DNA from: Fibrobacterota bacterium
GTDB lineage: Bacteria > Fibrobacterota > Chitinivibrionia > Chitinivibrionales > Chitinispirillaceae
Reading direction: 5' to 3'
NCBI GenBank assembly: GCA_023412475.1
Contig: JAEYNR010000049.1
Location: 1-64,000, forward strand
DNA: 64,000 bases
In this document: positions 36,108 through 45,276 of the stretch, piece after piece
Layout of the letters: each line of letters starts with the position of its first letter
Numbering within the stretch: position 1 is the first letter of the stretch
The notes under the pieces: generated by a model
The model's input: only the letters and a program-made list of their open reading frames with translations
Told to the model about the DNA's origin: nothing
Databases searched by the model: none
Translations under genes and position numbers: made by a program

Positions 36108-37537
36108 TGGGAAAAGTAACTGGTTTTTTTGACTACAAGCGGATCACCCCGGAATACAGACCCGTGAAGGAAAGGCTTGGTGATTATAAAGAATTTCAGA
36201 TTGCACTGTCCGAGAGTGAACTCACAAATCAGGGTGCACGCTGTATGGATTGCGGTATCCCTTATTGTCATGCTATGGGATGCCCCCTGGCGAACCTCAT
36301 TCCCGAATGGAACGACTGCGTTTATAAAGGTGACTGGCATGAAGCTCTTTTAAGACTGGAAGCAACCAACAATTTACCTGAAATTACCGGCAGAATCTGT
36401 CCTGCACCCTGTGAAACATCTTGTACATTGTCGATCAGCCACGCTCCTGTGACCATCAAACAAATCGAACTGGCTATCATCGAATATGGGTTTAAACATG
36501 GTTGGGTAAAACCGCGTCCACCGCAACACGAAAGTGGCAGATCTGTGGCTATTATCGGAAGTGGTCCCTCTGGGCTTGCTGCAGCCCAGCAACTTCGCAG
36601 AGCGGGGCACAAGGTAACTGTCTTCGAAAAAGCAGCCAAAGCAGGCGGACTGCTCCGTTATGGCATACCTGATTATAAACTGGAAAAATGGGTAATTGAC
36701 AGAAGAATTCAGCAGATGCAGGCTGAGGGCATTACTTTCGAGACAAACGTCTGTATCGGAGAGGATATCAGTGTCCGATATCTTAAAAGAGCATTCGATG
36801 TGGTGTTATTGACGCTGGGAGCAGGTCATCCACGTGATTTGCTTGTGCCAGGGCGCAACCTTAAGGGAGTACATTATGCAATGGATTTTCTCACTGAATC
36901 CAATGAAGTAGTATCTGCAGAAATTCCAGAAAGTAGAAGATCGATATTTGCCAAAGATAAGGTGGTTCTGGTAATCGGTGGTGGTGACACCGGGGCTGAC
37001 TGTGTCGGCACAGCAAACCGTCAAGGTGCCAAAAAGATCTATCAATTCGAAATCATGCCCAAGCCTATGCTCTGGGAAAGCTCAACTAATCCAAACTGGC
37101 CTTACTGGCCTGATATCCTCAGAACCTCATCCTCACACGAGGAGGGATGTATTAGAGACTGGTCTGTTATGACCAAAGGATTCAGCGGAGATGATGGAAT
37201 TCTCCAACAGGGAACTTTCTCCAGAGTCGCATGGCAAAAACCAGATGAAAACTCTACTGTACCAAAATTAACAGAGATTGCGGGAAGTGAGTTCAATCTA
37301 AAGGTTGATCTGGTGTTTCTGGCCATGGGCTTTTTACATGTGCAACATAGCAAATTGCTTGAAGATCTGGGTGTGGAGTTCGATCAGAGAGGGAATATCA
37401 GATATGACAAGAATTATCAAACCTCTGTGGATGGAGTGTTCACAGCAGGTGATGCAGGTACTGGGGCATCACTGGTGGTCAAAAGCATTTTTCATGGCCG
37501 TCAGGTTGCCCAGGCAATAGATCAGTTTTTTAAATAG
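36107..37537 (+). CDS. gltD: glutamate synthase small subunit, NAD(P)H-dependent
   Basis: A 476-residue electron-transfer subunit that oxidises NAD(P)H with FAD and two 4Fe-4S clusters and feeds GltB. The N-terminal cluster motifs are CMDCGIPYCHAMGCP and CPAPCETSC. The FAD-binding GSGPSGLAAAQQL and second nucleotide-binding GGGDTGADC follow, and the C-terminal GDAGTGASLVV is the ATG/GD motif of the family. It overlaps gltB by one base. Confidence 0.97.
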   Translation: MGKVTGFFDYKRITPEYRPVKERLGDYKEFQIALSESELTNQGARCMDCGIPYCHAMGCPLANLIPEWNDCVYKGDWHEALLRLEATNNLPEITGRICPAPCETSCTLSISHAPVTIKQIELAIIEYGFKHGWVKPRPPQHESGRSVAIIGSGPSGLAAAQQLRRAGHKVTVFEKAAKAGGLLRYGIPDYKLEKWVIDRRIQQMQAEGITFETNVCIGEDISVRYLKRAFDVVLLTLGAGHPRDLLVPGRNLKGVHYAMDFLTESNEVVSAEIPESRRSIFAKDKVVLVIGGGDTGADCVGTANRQGAKKIYQFEIMPKPMLWESSTNPNWPYWPDILRTSSSHEEGCIRDWSVMTKGFSGDDGILQQGTFSRVAWQKPDENSTVPKLTEIAGSEFNLKVDLVFLAMGFLHVQHSKLLEDLGVEFDQRGNIRYDKNYQTSVDGVFTAGDAGTGASLVVKSIFHGRQVAQAIDQFFK

Positions 37538-37872
37538 ATGATTGAGAGTGGCAAGGTAGTGACATTGTAATGTCAGAACTCCTGATCTCTGTGTAAATTA
37601 AAATCACCCTCTTTTTTTCGATGAAAGGCAATTATCAGATAAAACCTGCAAAGTAGACGATAAAGCTTTTTACCCCGGATATGACTACCTTATCCGTTAA
37701 ATAAATTTACAAAACATGCTACTGAATATCAAATTCAGGAGTCATGAATGACTGTTCTTTTTTTTGCATTTGCACATCAGTCATAAACGTTAGAAGATCT
37801 CTTGGGGACCTTTATGAAGTTTTTCATAAAAGAAAGCAGACACATAACTGGTCTCTTGGAGCTTTTTTCACA
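37538..37872. other. intergenic gap downstream of gltD
   Basis: This 335-bp gap lies between the convergent gltD and SMR-exporter genes. A small inverted repeat (TGACATTGTAATGTCA, about 37559-37574) follows gltD, but no T-tract directly follows it. I see no gene, and no terminator I would call. Confidence 0.4.
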
Positions 37873-38199
37873 TTAATGGGATACCGCTTTTAACCCAACA
37901 ATAGATGCTATCAAAGTTGTGAGAAACAAAAGTCGCATTGAGGTCGTTGGCTCTTTGAAAATAATAATTCCCACCAAAGCAGTACCAACAGCACATATTC
38001 CAGTCCAGACCGCATAAGCAGTCCCGATTGGTAAAGTCTGGATTGCTTTTAGTAACAAGAGCATACTGATGCTGAATGCTACAAGAAACCCGGCATACCA
38101 TAAATACATCACATTTCCTGTTGTTTCTTTGGTTTTTCCTAAACATAAGGTAAAAGCTACTTCAAAAATTCCAGCTACTATTAATAGAATCCAGTTCAT
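37873..38199 (-). CDS. SMR-family exporter, SugE/Gdx type
   Basis: 108 residues with four transmembrane helices. Helix 1 carries the essential Glu in IVAGIFEVAFT, and helix 3 has AVWTGICAVGTALVG, which resembles the Gdx/SugE pattern more than the EmrE multidrug pattern. Gdx proteins export guanidinium as antiparallel homodimers. No guanidine riboswitch consensus was found upstream, so the substrate is only probable. Upstream on the same strand is a glycosyltransferase gene, separated by 98 bp that contain a partial MITE-like copy. Confidence 0.85.
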   Translation of the reverse strand: MNWILLIVAGIFEVAFTLCLGKTKETTGNVMYLWYAGFLVAFSISMLLLLKAIQTLPIGTAYAVWTGICAVGTALVGIIIFKEPTTSMRLLFLTTLIASIVGLKAVSH

Positions 38200-38237
38200 T
38201 TTTTCTTAAAAGGTTACTGTAAAAACTCATTCTTCTT

Positions 38238-38290
38238 CTGATTTGATATTATCTTTGATTTATTTTACGATCAGATAGCTGAGTGGTTAT
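38238..38290 (+). repeat. MITE-like element, right-end fragment E
   Basis: The 13-mer GATTTGATATTAT is identical to the same segment of copies A and B. It is followed by a TTTGATTTATTTTACGATCAG stretch and by CTGAGTGGTTAT (38279-38290), two mismatches from the consensus terminus. The left part of the element is missing. It sits between the glycosyltransferase stop codon and the SMR gene. Confidence 0.55.
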
Positions 38291-38297
38291 AAGCTTT

Positions 38298-39431
38298 TTA
38301 TTCTTTATCGGATGATTTGGAATCTATGGACTTGACGTATCTCACATACTCAAGCCATTCTGATGATATTCGATCCCACGTAAATTTCCGGGCTCGTTCT
38401 CTTCCTTTTTTACCCAACTCTTCTCTGAAAGGTTTATCCCTGATTATTCTCTCCAGTGCACCCGCCAACTCTTGCACATTTTCAGACTGAACAAGAAGAC
38501 CATTATCTTGAACCATTTCAAGAGTTCCAGGGATTTTAGTACCGATCATTGCTGTACCGGATGCCAAAATCTCCAGGCCTACCATAGGAAATCCTTCAAA
38601 TCTGGAGGGCATGACTGCACAGATTGCGCCTTTAAGCAGATCAAGTTCCTGTTCCAGCGAGTAGCGGCCCGTGAATTCGACATCTTTGAGATTTAGTTCA
38701 GAAACCAGTTTTTTTACCTTTTCAAAATCAAATCCGGCTCCCGCAATAACCAGTTTTGGCCGCTTTTCAAGTAATGAGTATGCATTGAGCAGCGTATCAA
38801 GCCCTTTTTGATTTATCTCTATTCTTCCGATATAAAGAATATAGCTCTGGGCCTGAGTATGTGCTTTTTCTATACCGAACAGCTTATCAGATACCCCAAC
38901 ACCTATTAGTCTTATGTTCTGCTTATGCACCGCACGTTTCGATATCATCGAGACCAGATTAGGAGAAACTGCGGTATAGTATCTGAAATAACGAAGTGCA
39001 ACAAAGTCAAATATCTGTGCAAATAATCCTTTAACATATCCTTTCCCCTTTGCCGACTTTTGGGAATGAAGATTCTGAAAAGATCCAATCACTGGTTTTT
39101 TAGTAAAGAAGAATGAAAAACAGGGGGAGAAGGCAGAATAGTCTTCTATTATAAGGTCGAATTTATGTTTTAACAGGTAAAAAGGAACGCAAAGTGCGAA
39201 TGTAATACGACTTATGGAATATGACCATGGTAAACCAAGTCTGACGTATTTGACATTAAGTTTATTTTCTACTGGTTTGGCACCAGGATATGAACCTGTG
39301 AGAAGAGTTATACTGAAATCAGAGGGAAACCTTTTGTATATTTCAAGGGCGCGAATGGCGCCACCTCCGCCAAGCCATGGGTTTGGGATGTCGTCGTATA
39401 TTATGTTTAACAGATTTAATGTGGTGCTCAT
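38298..39431 (-). CDS. glycosyltransferase family 4
   Basis: A 377-residue GT-B enzyme. The N-terminal domain has a poly-glycine acceptor loop (NPWLGGGGAIRALEI). The C-terminal domain has LYIGRIEINQKGLDTLL, AGAGFDFEKV and the EX7E-type MPSRFEGFPMVGLEILASG, all GT4 signatures. The donor is probably a UDP- or GDP-sugar and the acceptor is unknown. It is the fourth gene of a minus-strand envelope locus (TPR protein, Wzi-like barrel, Ig-like lipoprotein, GT4), although a 171-bp gap separates it from the lipoprotein gene. Confidence 0.92.
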   Translation of the reverse strand: MSTTLNLLNIIYDDIPNPWLGGGGAIRALEIYKRFPSDFSITLLTGSYPGAKPVENKLNVKYVRLGLPWSYSISRITFALCVPFYLLKHKFDLIIEDYSAFSPCFSFFFTKKPVIGSFQNLHSQKSAKGKGYVKGLFAQIFDFVALRYFRYYTAVSPNLVSMISKRAVHKQNIRLIGVGVSDKLFGIEKAHTQAQSYILYIGRIEINQKGLDTLLNAYSLLEKRPKLVIAGAGFDFEKVKKLVSELNLKDVEFTGRYSLEQELDLLKGAICAVMPSRFEGFPMVGLEILASGTAMIGTKIPGTLEMVQDNGLLVQSENVQELAGALERIIRDKPFREELGKKGRERARKFTWDRISSEWLEYVRYVKSIDSKSSDKE

Positions 39432-39602
39432 ATATGGAATTCAATTTTTTAAGGTTCTGAGTAGATTGATTTCTTGGTTTATAAATATACTACCTAGGTA
39501 ACAGCTCACAAAATGTTTCAATTTTTCAGGATTGGTGTTCCCCTTAATGCGCAAAATCCATGGACTTTGCATTAGATATCAGACATTGCTCAAGATTTCT
39601 AT

Positions 39603-41477
39603 TCATTTTTCTTTCTTTATACCAAACGGTGCATCTGAATAATCGTTAAAATTCGGGTTCCCATAATCAATAATCTGTAGCCAGCAATTATCTGAAACTG
39701 TGGAAATTTTTTTACCCCTTCCGATAGAAGCCGAATCCGGTATAGTAAAGACGATCACACTGTCCTTTGCAGGATTAATCGAGTGGTCAAGTCCGGGTAA
39801 CAGATCCCAGTTCAATCCGTTGTTAAATGAAATATTCAACATCGCATTACCATGTCTGATAGTAGTTACTTTAACTGTACACTGTTGCCCTACTGTAAAT
39901 GTTTCTCCTCCATTTGGATAGAGAATTTTATAATTTGGATTGAACTCATCGGTTTTAGGATCGTAGGGCAATGGTTTTTCTGTTGTGTCCTCTTCACACG
40001 ATTCATCTATAAGGGAGTTCTGATTATCAGTATAAAAATAGACTGCCGGCTGCTGAGTTAAAACATTTCTCTCAACCGGAGTGAGCCGGTACCAGATGTT
40101 ATTTTTCCAGTCTATGATCCATGCACCGTTCTCATTAAGATACCCCATCTGGCGACCTATTACAAAGTCATTGTTGTTTCCAAAATACCATCCCCAAAAA
40201 TCGACTTCTTTTCTTGTTTTGTTCTGGTATTGAATAGGACACCAGTTGATACTAATACCATATCTATCAATATGATCGGTAAAATAATTTATCGCAGTAT
40301 CGGTGATTCTGCGAAATTTGGTAATATAAAAACCATCATGAGAATGCGGCACGCATTCTGGATTTCCAATTGCACCACCAGGATTAGCCAGACACAATGA
40401 ACCATCATGGGATTGAGTATGCCCACAACCCTCTACCAACAAATTAAAATCATCTTTCCATTTGTAGACATCCTGGGGCCCCCCGATTCCCCGCCCTCCG
40501 TTAGGTATAGTCAGATAACCGGTTCTGAAAAATGGTTGAGAATTAAATATCGGATTTATTTCTCCGAAAACCTGATCTTCTACAACTGAGAGTTGCATAA
40601 AATCTGCATTTCTGAAACAGTAACTTTCTTGCAGATCTGCCAGAATTCTATCATTGGAAAAAACTGGCACATCTTTGGAAAGATCTACTTTTACGCTCTT
40701 TAACACAGTATTACTAGCCAAATAGTATATCTCAGTCACATTCTCAGTTTCAAAGGGACTTTTGCGGTAAAATCCAGCTATCATTGGAAAACCAGAATCT
40801 GTATCGGATACCGGGACAATAGTCTTGTTGCAACCGTTAATGGCCACAAGGCAAATCCGCTTTCTGGATCTGTCAACATAACAAATCCATTTACCATCAT
40901 CTGAAATAGAGAGATTTCCGGGAAGATCTGCGCTGGTGTTGGGGATCAGATGTGGCTCAAAGTATTGAATTTCAGACCGGTAGATGCCTGTTTCGGAATA
41001 CAGGCTATAGATAAAATATCCTGGAGGCAAAATCGAAGCATCCCCGACAGTAGCATCATCCTTATGGGTATAAGGAGCACAGTTTTCAGGCCAATATACA
41101 ACCGATATATCCCAGGATATGGTATCCTTTATTCTGCCATTTACATCTATTTCACATTGTACATAAACCTGTCCAGTATCAGCCAAGCTTGGGGTCCAGG
41201 AAAAAATATTACCTTCTATTTGCATACCGTTATCGGGGTTATTCAACAGAGAGATCACAACCGGTCCATAAGAGAGGCATGGTGATGATATACGTATTGT
41301 ATCCAGATACTTTTTATTGACAATACATTGCGGCCTCATTGTATTGGGATCAAAATCGATGCTGGTGCACTCTTGTTTGATAGGATTACGATCGCACTGA
41401 ATCATCAAAAACAGAACAATGAGTATATTAATTGAATAAACAGCCCAGCCCCTTACAGGAGCAATTATAGGGTTCAT
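39603..41477 (-). CDS. Ig-like (PNGGE) exported protein, probable lipoprotein
   Basis: About 624 residues, function unknown. The N-terminal hydrophobic segment ends in LMIQC, a non-canonical lipobox, so lipidation is only possible. Residues about 45-130 look like a cadherin/He_PIG-type Ig domain (NPDNGMQIEGNIFSWTPSLADTG). The middle has a beta-propeller-like repeat region (LPGNLSISDDGKWICYVDRS). The C-terminal 100 residues are a PNGGETF domain (YPNGGETFTVGQQ...VIVFTIPDSAS), common in Fibrobacterota surface proteins. ATG 41477 is preceded 6 nt away by GGAGGT (41484-41489). The longer frame to 41546 would overlap the upstream gene. Confidence 0.7.
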   Translation of the reverse strand: MNPIIAPVRGWAVYSINILIVLFLMIQCDRNPIKQECTSIDFDPNTMRPQCIVNKKYLDTIRISSPCLSYGPVVISLLNNPDNGMQIEGNIFSWTPSLADTGQVYVQCEIDVNGRIKDTISWDISVVYWPENCAPYTHKDDATVGDASILPPGYFIYSLYSETGIYRSEIQYFEPHLIPNTSADLPGNLSISDDGKWICYVDRSRKRICLVAINGCNKTIVPVSDTDSGFPMIAGFYRKSPFETENVTEIYYLASNTVLKSVKVDLSKDVPVFSNDRILADLQESYCFRNADFMQLSVVEDQVFGEINPIFNSQPFFRTGYLTIPNGGRGIGGPQDVYKWKDDFNLLVEGCGHTQSHDGSLCLANPGGAIGNPECVPHSHDGFYITKFRRITDTAINYFTDHIDRYGISINWCPIQYQNKTRKEVDFWGWYFGNNNDFVIGRQMGYLNENGAWIIDWKNNIWYRLTPVERNVLTQQPAVYFYTDNQNSLIDESCEEDTTEKPLPYDPKTDEFNPNYKILYPNGGETFTVGQQCTVKVTTIRHGNAMLNISFNNGLNWDLLPGLDHSINPAKDSVIVFTIPDSASIGRGKKISTVSDNCWLQIIDYGNPNFNDYSDAPFGIKKEK

Positions 41478-41496
41478 TAAAAGACCTCCACTCTGA

Positions 41497-43116
41497 TCAG
41501 AATGACAATCCTCCCCAAATAGATAAATTAGACATCCCAGCCTCATCCCTCAAATCAATCTCATACCTGGCTTTAATGGTGAATATTCCAAACGGATTAA
41601 AATTCCAGTTTAATGCAGGTCTGATTCGCCAGACAGTCCCAGGGCCTAAAAATCTTTTTTTCGTGCTGTCAAAAAACTGACCTTCTTCAACACGATTCTC
41701 ATCCTGAAACACATCGGTTATTTTTCCTCCTCTTGTATCCGCATTCTTTGCCAGATATCTTAACCCTATACCAATTTCATTAAATTTATTAATCTGAGAT
41801 TGGATAGCCACGATTATCGCCTGAGAGTTTGGTCCCAGAGGTGAACCCAGAGGTTGACCAAAATGACTGTAGCGATGACTTCCACCATAAAAATGGGTAT
41901 AAACCCATGGTTCTACACGTGAGTATTCGGTATTAAAAGTTAAATCGCGTCCGAAAAGAGAACTAAAATACTGCATTCCCAGCGTCATAGCCCATTTGTT
42001 GCCCCAATCATCGGTAAATATCTTGAGTGGTGAGAGAATATCGTCTAGGAAAAATTCCAGATACCATCGGAAATTTTGTGGATAGATGATATTGACATCG
42101 AAAGAGAGAGCTGCATTATCCCGGTCACCAACGTAATGTTCCACAAATTTAAACGGTACAAGCGGAATAAGGTATGCCCATTCCCATTGACGTTCCTGGC
42201 TGTCGAAAACTCTGTTACTGTCTCTTTCCTGTGGTTCCAGAATACTGCTTCCTGTAACAATTACCTCATTAATAGCAAAATTCAGGCGAGAATGAAGAAA
42301 GGAGGCACTAAGCCGATGTACATAGATATATTTGTTTCTATCTTTCTGTGCCTTTAACAATCCTGCTAAATGAGTGTAGTTGAAAATACCGAAATCAATG
42401 TTTCCCTTAAGATAATTAACTGGAGGAGCTGTTCCACTAAGAGTTACCGGAAAATAAACTGCAGGGCCGACTTTAAGATAATCAATTGCGGTCTCCACCA
42501 GGAATCTGCCATTTTTGTAAATTAAACCGCCAAATGGGATGTCTGATGAACGAACATGGGAATGTTCCACATTTCTTCCAAATAAATTATACGGGATACC
42601 ATCATAGGGTTGATAACTGCTGGCCTTGAAAAGAGTATCGGATTGGTACTCAGTCCATACGTCAATTCCGGAGTAAAAAGAAAATTTTCCGATATTGGCA
42701 CGTAAATAGGGGGTCATGATTCCTTTGAGCCCGACCGAGGAGCTGTTTTTAAAGGAAGATTGAATATCCCCTAACAGTTTCAGATGAAGTTTGACGTTTA
42801 CATCACGGTCGCTACTTGACCATCGCATTCGCCCCAGCACCGGATCGGTTCTACTGATATATTTATCGATAAGGAATTGTTCTGTTAATAAAAGTTTATC
42901 ACTGTGTAAATGACTCACGGTGTCCAGAAATGCTCTCACAGCAGCATAGTTTAGTGGCTGAAAGAACAGATTTTCCGGTACTTTCAAGTGATATCGGGAT
43001 GCAAGCCGGTAAACAAGTTGATCTATTTCAACATTACCCTGAATATTGGGAGCATATTCGCTGTAAGAAACAGAGCAACTCAACAAAGCAGCTATTAAAA
43101 TGGTTCTTAAATGCAT
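41497..43116 (-). CDS. Wzi-like capsule assembly outer-membrane protein
   Basis: 539 residues with a signal peptide (TILIAALLSCSVSYS) and alternating beta-strand character throughout, ending in a terminal aromatic strand (SIWGGLSF), typical of an outer-membrane barrel. The segment EPWVYTHFYGGSHRYSHFGQ followed by PLGSPLGPNSQ closely matches the conserved strand/loop of the Wzi capsule-assembly family. Wzi anchors capsular polysaccharide at the surface. Adjacent genes for an exported TPR protein and an Ig-like lipoprotein (19-bp gaps on both sides) suggest a dedicated surface-glycan assembly unit. Confidence 0.8.
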   Translation of the reverse strand: MHLRTILIAALLSCSVSYSEYAPNIQGNVEIDQLVYRLASRYHLKVPENLFFQPLNYAAVRAFLDTVSHLHSDKLLLTEQFLIDKYISRTDPVLGRMRWSSSDRDVNVKLHLKLLGDIQSSFKNSSSVGLKGIMTPYLRANIGKFSFYSGIDVWTEYQSDTLFKASSYQPYDGIPYNLFGRNVEHSHVRSSDIPFGGLIYKNGRFLVETAIDYLKVGPAVYFPVTLSGTAPPVNYLKGNIDFGIFNYTHLAGLLKAQKDRNKYIYVHRLSASFLHSRLNFAINEVIVTGSSILEPQERDSNRVFDSQERQWEWAYLIPLVPFKFVEHYVGDRDNAALSFDVNIIYPQNFRWYLEFFLDDILSPLKIFTDDWGNKWAMTLGMQYFSSLFGRDLTFNTEYSRVEPWVYTHFYGGSHRYSHFGQPLGSPLGPNSQAIIVAIQSQINKFNEIGIGLRYLAKNADTRGGKITDVFQDENRVEEGQFFDSTKKRFLGPGTVWRIRPALNWNFNPFGIFTIKARYEIDLRDEAGMSNLSIWGGLSF

Positions 43117-43135
43117 TTGTACAAGACCAGATTAT

Positions 43136-44155
43136 TCATTGCCGATATTTCTTCTGAACATCCGCAATCATGTTGATATTTTTTTTTATGTGTGGTAAAT
43201 CAGCATATTGCTCAGGTATTTGCTTTGCCATAAACTCCCTTGCAGCTCTATAGGCATCTTTAGTATTTTTCTGCTCCATAAAACTGCTTACCATCACATG
43301 ATAGGCGGTTACCAGATTGGACCAGTTTAGAGGTTCACGCCCTTCGGAAGATTGTATTATCCGCAATGCATGTTTTCTGGCAGCCTCATATTTACCACTC
43401 CATAATGAAATATAAGCACTTATTCTCAGAAAAATTGTATTATCAGGTAACTCATCGAGAACAGAGCTGGCTAAAGAATCTGCTTTCCTGAAATTTTGCT
43501 GCTCAATAAGGATCCAGCAAAGTGAATTCTTGGCTGCATAATTATATGGAAATTTCGAATTGAGGGCTTTTTCAACTAACCTAATTCCTTCCTTCTCTTT
43601 ATCTTTTACAAAAGGCAGCCATTTGAAACTGTTGCTCAGATAATAATTAAATACTCCAATCCCCAGGTTAGCCTCATAACAGTCAGGGTTCAATTTTTGT
43701 ACTTTCTTTAGAATCGCCATTGAACCGATAGCCATTTTAACCGCTTCAAACCAATTGCCGGTCTTTGAAAGAATTATTCCCGCCCCTCCCACGACATTAG
43801 CAATATACAATAAACATTCGATAGAATCCTTACCACTCAACCCAGTAAGCCGCTTCTCAAATAGTGTCTTGAGGCTGTCGGCTGCGGAAACAAAGGCCTG
43901 ACTTTCAGTATAAAAGGATTCATAATCAAGAATACGAGTCTGATTTATCACAAAAGACAGATAAAGCGCCTCGTTGTTAGTTGGATTCTTAATAGAATGT
44001 TTCTGTAAATAGCTGTATGCGTCTTTATAATTCTGATGTACCAGAAAGTGTAGCGCAGAATCAAGATCCTGCTGATCAGTTGTTATTGGTGCAGACTGTA
44101 TTCCAGTTACACAAAAAGAAATTAATAAATACGAAATTATTAAGGTTCTCCTCAT
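43136..44155 (-). CDS. exported TPR-like protein
   Basis: 339 residues beginning with a signal peptide (ISYLLISFCVTGIQSA). The remainder is helical repeats of TPR type (NYKDAYSYLQKHSIKNPTNNEALYLSFV; NFRKADSLASSVLDELPDNTIFLRIS; KYEAARKHALRI). It is probably a periplasmic scaffold and heads the operon with the Wzi-like barrel. The specific function is unknown. Confidence 0.8.
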   Translation of the reverse strand: MRRTLIISYLLISFCVTGIQSAPITTDQQDLDSALHFLVHQNYKDAYSYLQKHSIKNPTNNEALYLSFVINQTRILDYESFYTESQAFVSAADSLKTLFEKRLTGLSGKDSIECLLYIANVVGGAGIILSKTGNWFEAVKMAIGSMAILKKVQKLNPDCYEANLGIGVFNYYLSNSFKWLPFVKDKEKEGIRLVEKALNSKFPYNYAAKNSLCWILIEQQNFRKADSLASSVLDELPDNTIFLRISAYISLWSGKYEAARKHALRIIQSSEGREPLNWSNLVTAYHVMVSSFMEQKNTKDAYRAAREFMAKQIPEQYADLPHIKKNINMIADVQKKYRQ

Positions 44156-44458
44156 TAGTACCTCTATTAACCCCCTCCACGTTAACCAAAACTTGTTTTT
44201 CTGGATCAGAGATTTTTCCTAACTGCCTGAATAACTATTACTTAATACTTATTCTCAGTTGATTGTTTCCTGCAATTCGGCCAAACTGAATTTATTCAAA
44301 ATATTAGCACACACTCAAAAATAGCAAATAAAAAGTAATGAAGCACTCTGAGCTTTCCACTAGCTCCCTCGCACTTTCTGAGGCTGACTAATTCTGTACG
44401 GTAATAATAATAATGATGGTCTTTCGAACTCAAAGGAAGTATTTTATGGAGTTTAGAA
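44156..44458. other. divergent gap upstream of bioC
   Basis: This 303-bp AT-rich gap lies between the envelope operon and the biotin operon, which run in opposite directions. I found no BirA- or BioR-type operator palindrome. A 12-codon frame (MEFRNVEKSGRE, start near 44444) precedes and overlaps the bioC start, with AAAGGAAG upstream. It may be incidental because its GGAG also serves as the bioC ribosome site. Confidence 0.4.
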
Positions 44459-45268
44459 ATGTGGAGAAATCAGGACGTGAGTGAGCCTCTATTCAAAGTT
44501 TCAACTCCTGCCAAAACGCAGATCGCTCGTGCATTTGGGTTAAAAGCCCGCCATTATGATGCTAATGCCTTTATTCAAAAAGAGTTATTATCGAGATTGG
44601 ATTTTCAGTTTATTGAAGATTCGCCTGAAAAAATATGGGCTGATCTGGGTTGTGGCACTGGTATGACAGTAGAGTTACTCTGGCAAAAAGGGTTTTGCAG
44701 CCATGTTCTGGGAATAGATATCGCATTTGAATCACTTCGTATCCTAAAATCCAGAGGACTGCGGAATACTTTTTCCCTCTCAGGGGATATAGAATTTCTT
44801 CCCTTAAAAAATAACAGCCTTGATGGTGCTATCCTGACCTCGGTTCTTCAGTGGTTCAGTGAACCCTTCGCTGTATTAAAAAGCATCTCAAATCTGCTTA
44901 AAAACAAGGGTATACTGTTGTTTGCTATCTTTACTGAAGATTCTTTCATTGAACTTAATTCCATTAAAAAAGAATTAGGCCTTCCAATTCCGGTTTTTCT
45001 TCCAACCCAAAAAGATCTCTGCACTCTTCTTAAGAAAGCTGGTTTTACCATTCTGAAAACCGATATGTTTGCAAGTACATTATACTTCCCCAGCGCTTTC
45101 AAGCTTCTGAAAAGTCTCAGTGCAATCGGCGGAACAGCAGTTTCAGGCAATCGCCTCTCACGAAGCGCTCTTTTTAATTTCTGTAAAAAAATCGAAGATA
45201 ATTTCCAGTCTGATAATGGTGTTCCCATCAGCTACAGAGCTTTGATTGGTAGTGCCAGAAAGGGATGA
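44459..45268 (+). CDS. bioC: malonyl-ACP O-methyltransferase BioC
   Basis: BioC methylates malonyl-ACP so that fatty-acid enzymes can extend it to pimeloyl-ACP methyl ester, the first step of biotin synthesis. 269 residues; N-terminal FGLKARHYDANAFIQKELL is the family signature, SAM-binding motif is ADLGCGTGMT, and GAILTSVLQWF corresponds to the post-II region. GGAG lies 7 nt before the ATG. First gene of the bio operon; bioD follows after 8 bp. Confidence 0.93.
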   Translation: MWRNQDVSEPLFKVSTPAKTQIARAFGLKARHYDANAFIQKELLSRLDFQFIEDSPEKIWADLGCGTGMTVELLWQKGFCSHVLGIDIAFESLRILKSRGLRNTFSLSGDIEFLPLKNNSLDGAILTSVLQWFSEPFAVLKSISNLLKNKGILLFAIFTEDSFIELNSIKKELGLPIPVFLPTQKDLCTLLKKAGFTILKTDMFASTLYFPSAFKLLKSLSAIGGTAVSGNRLSRSALFNFCKKIEDNFQSDNGVPISYRALIGSARKG

Positions 45269-45276
45269 TCTGACAG

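Noticed and set aside
38200..38297. Guanidine riboswitch before the SugE/Gdx-like gene
   Set aside because: No ACGA/ACGR-type conserved loops on the minus strand; the gap mostly contains a repeat fragment.
44440..44480. 12-codon leader peptide before bioC
   Set aside because: No biotin- or Ala/Lys-rich content and no attenuator hairpins; its start region doubles as the bioC ribosome site.
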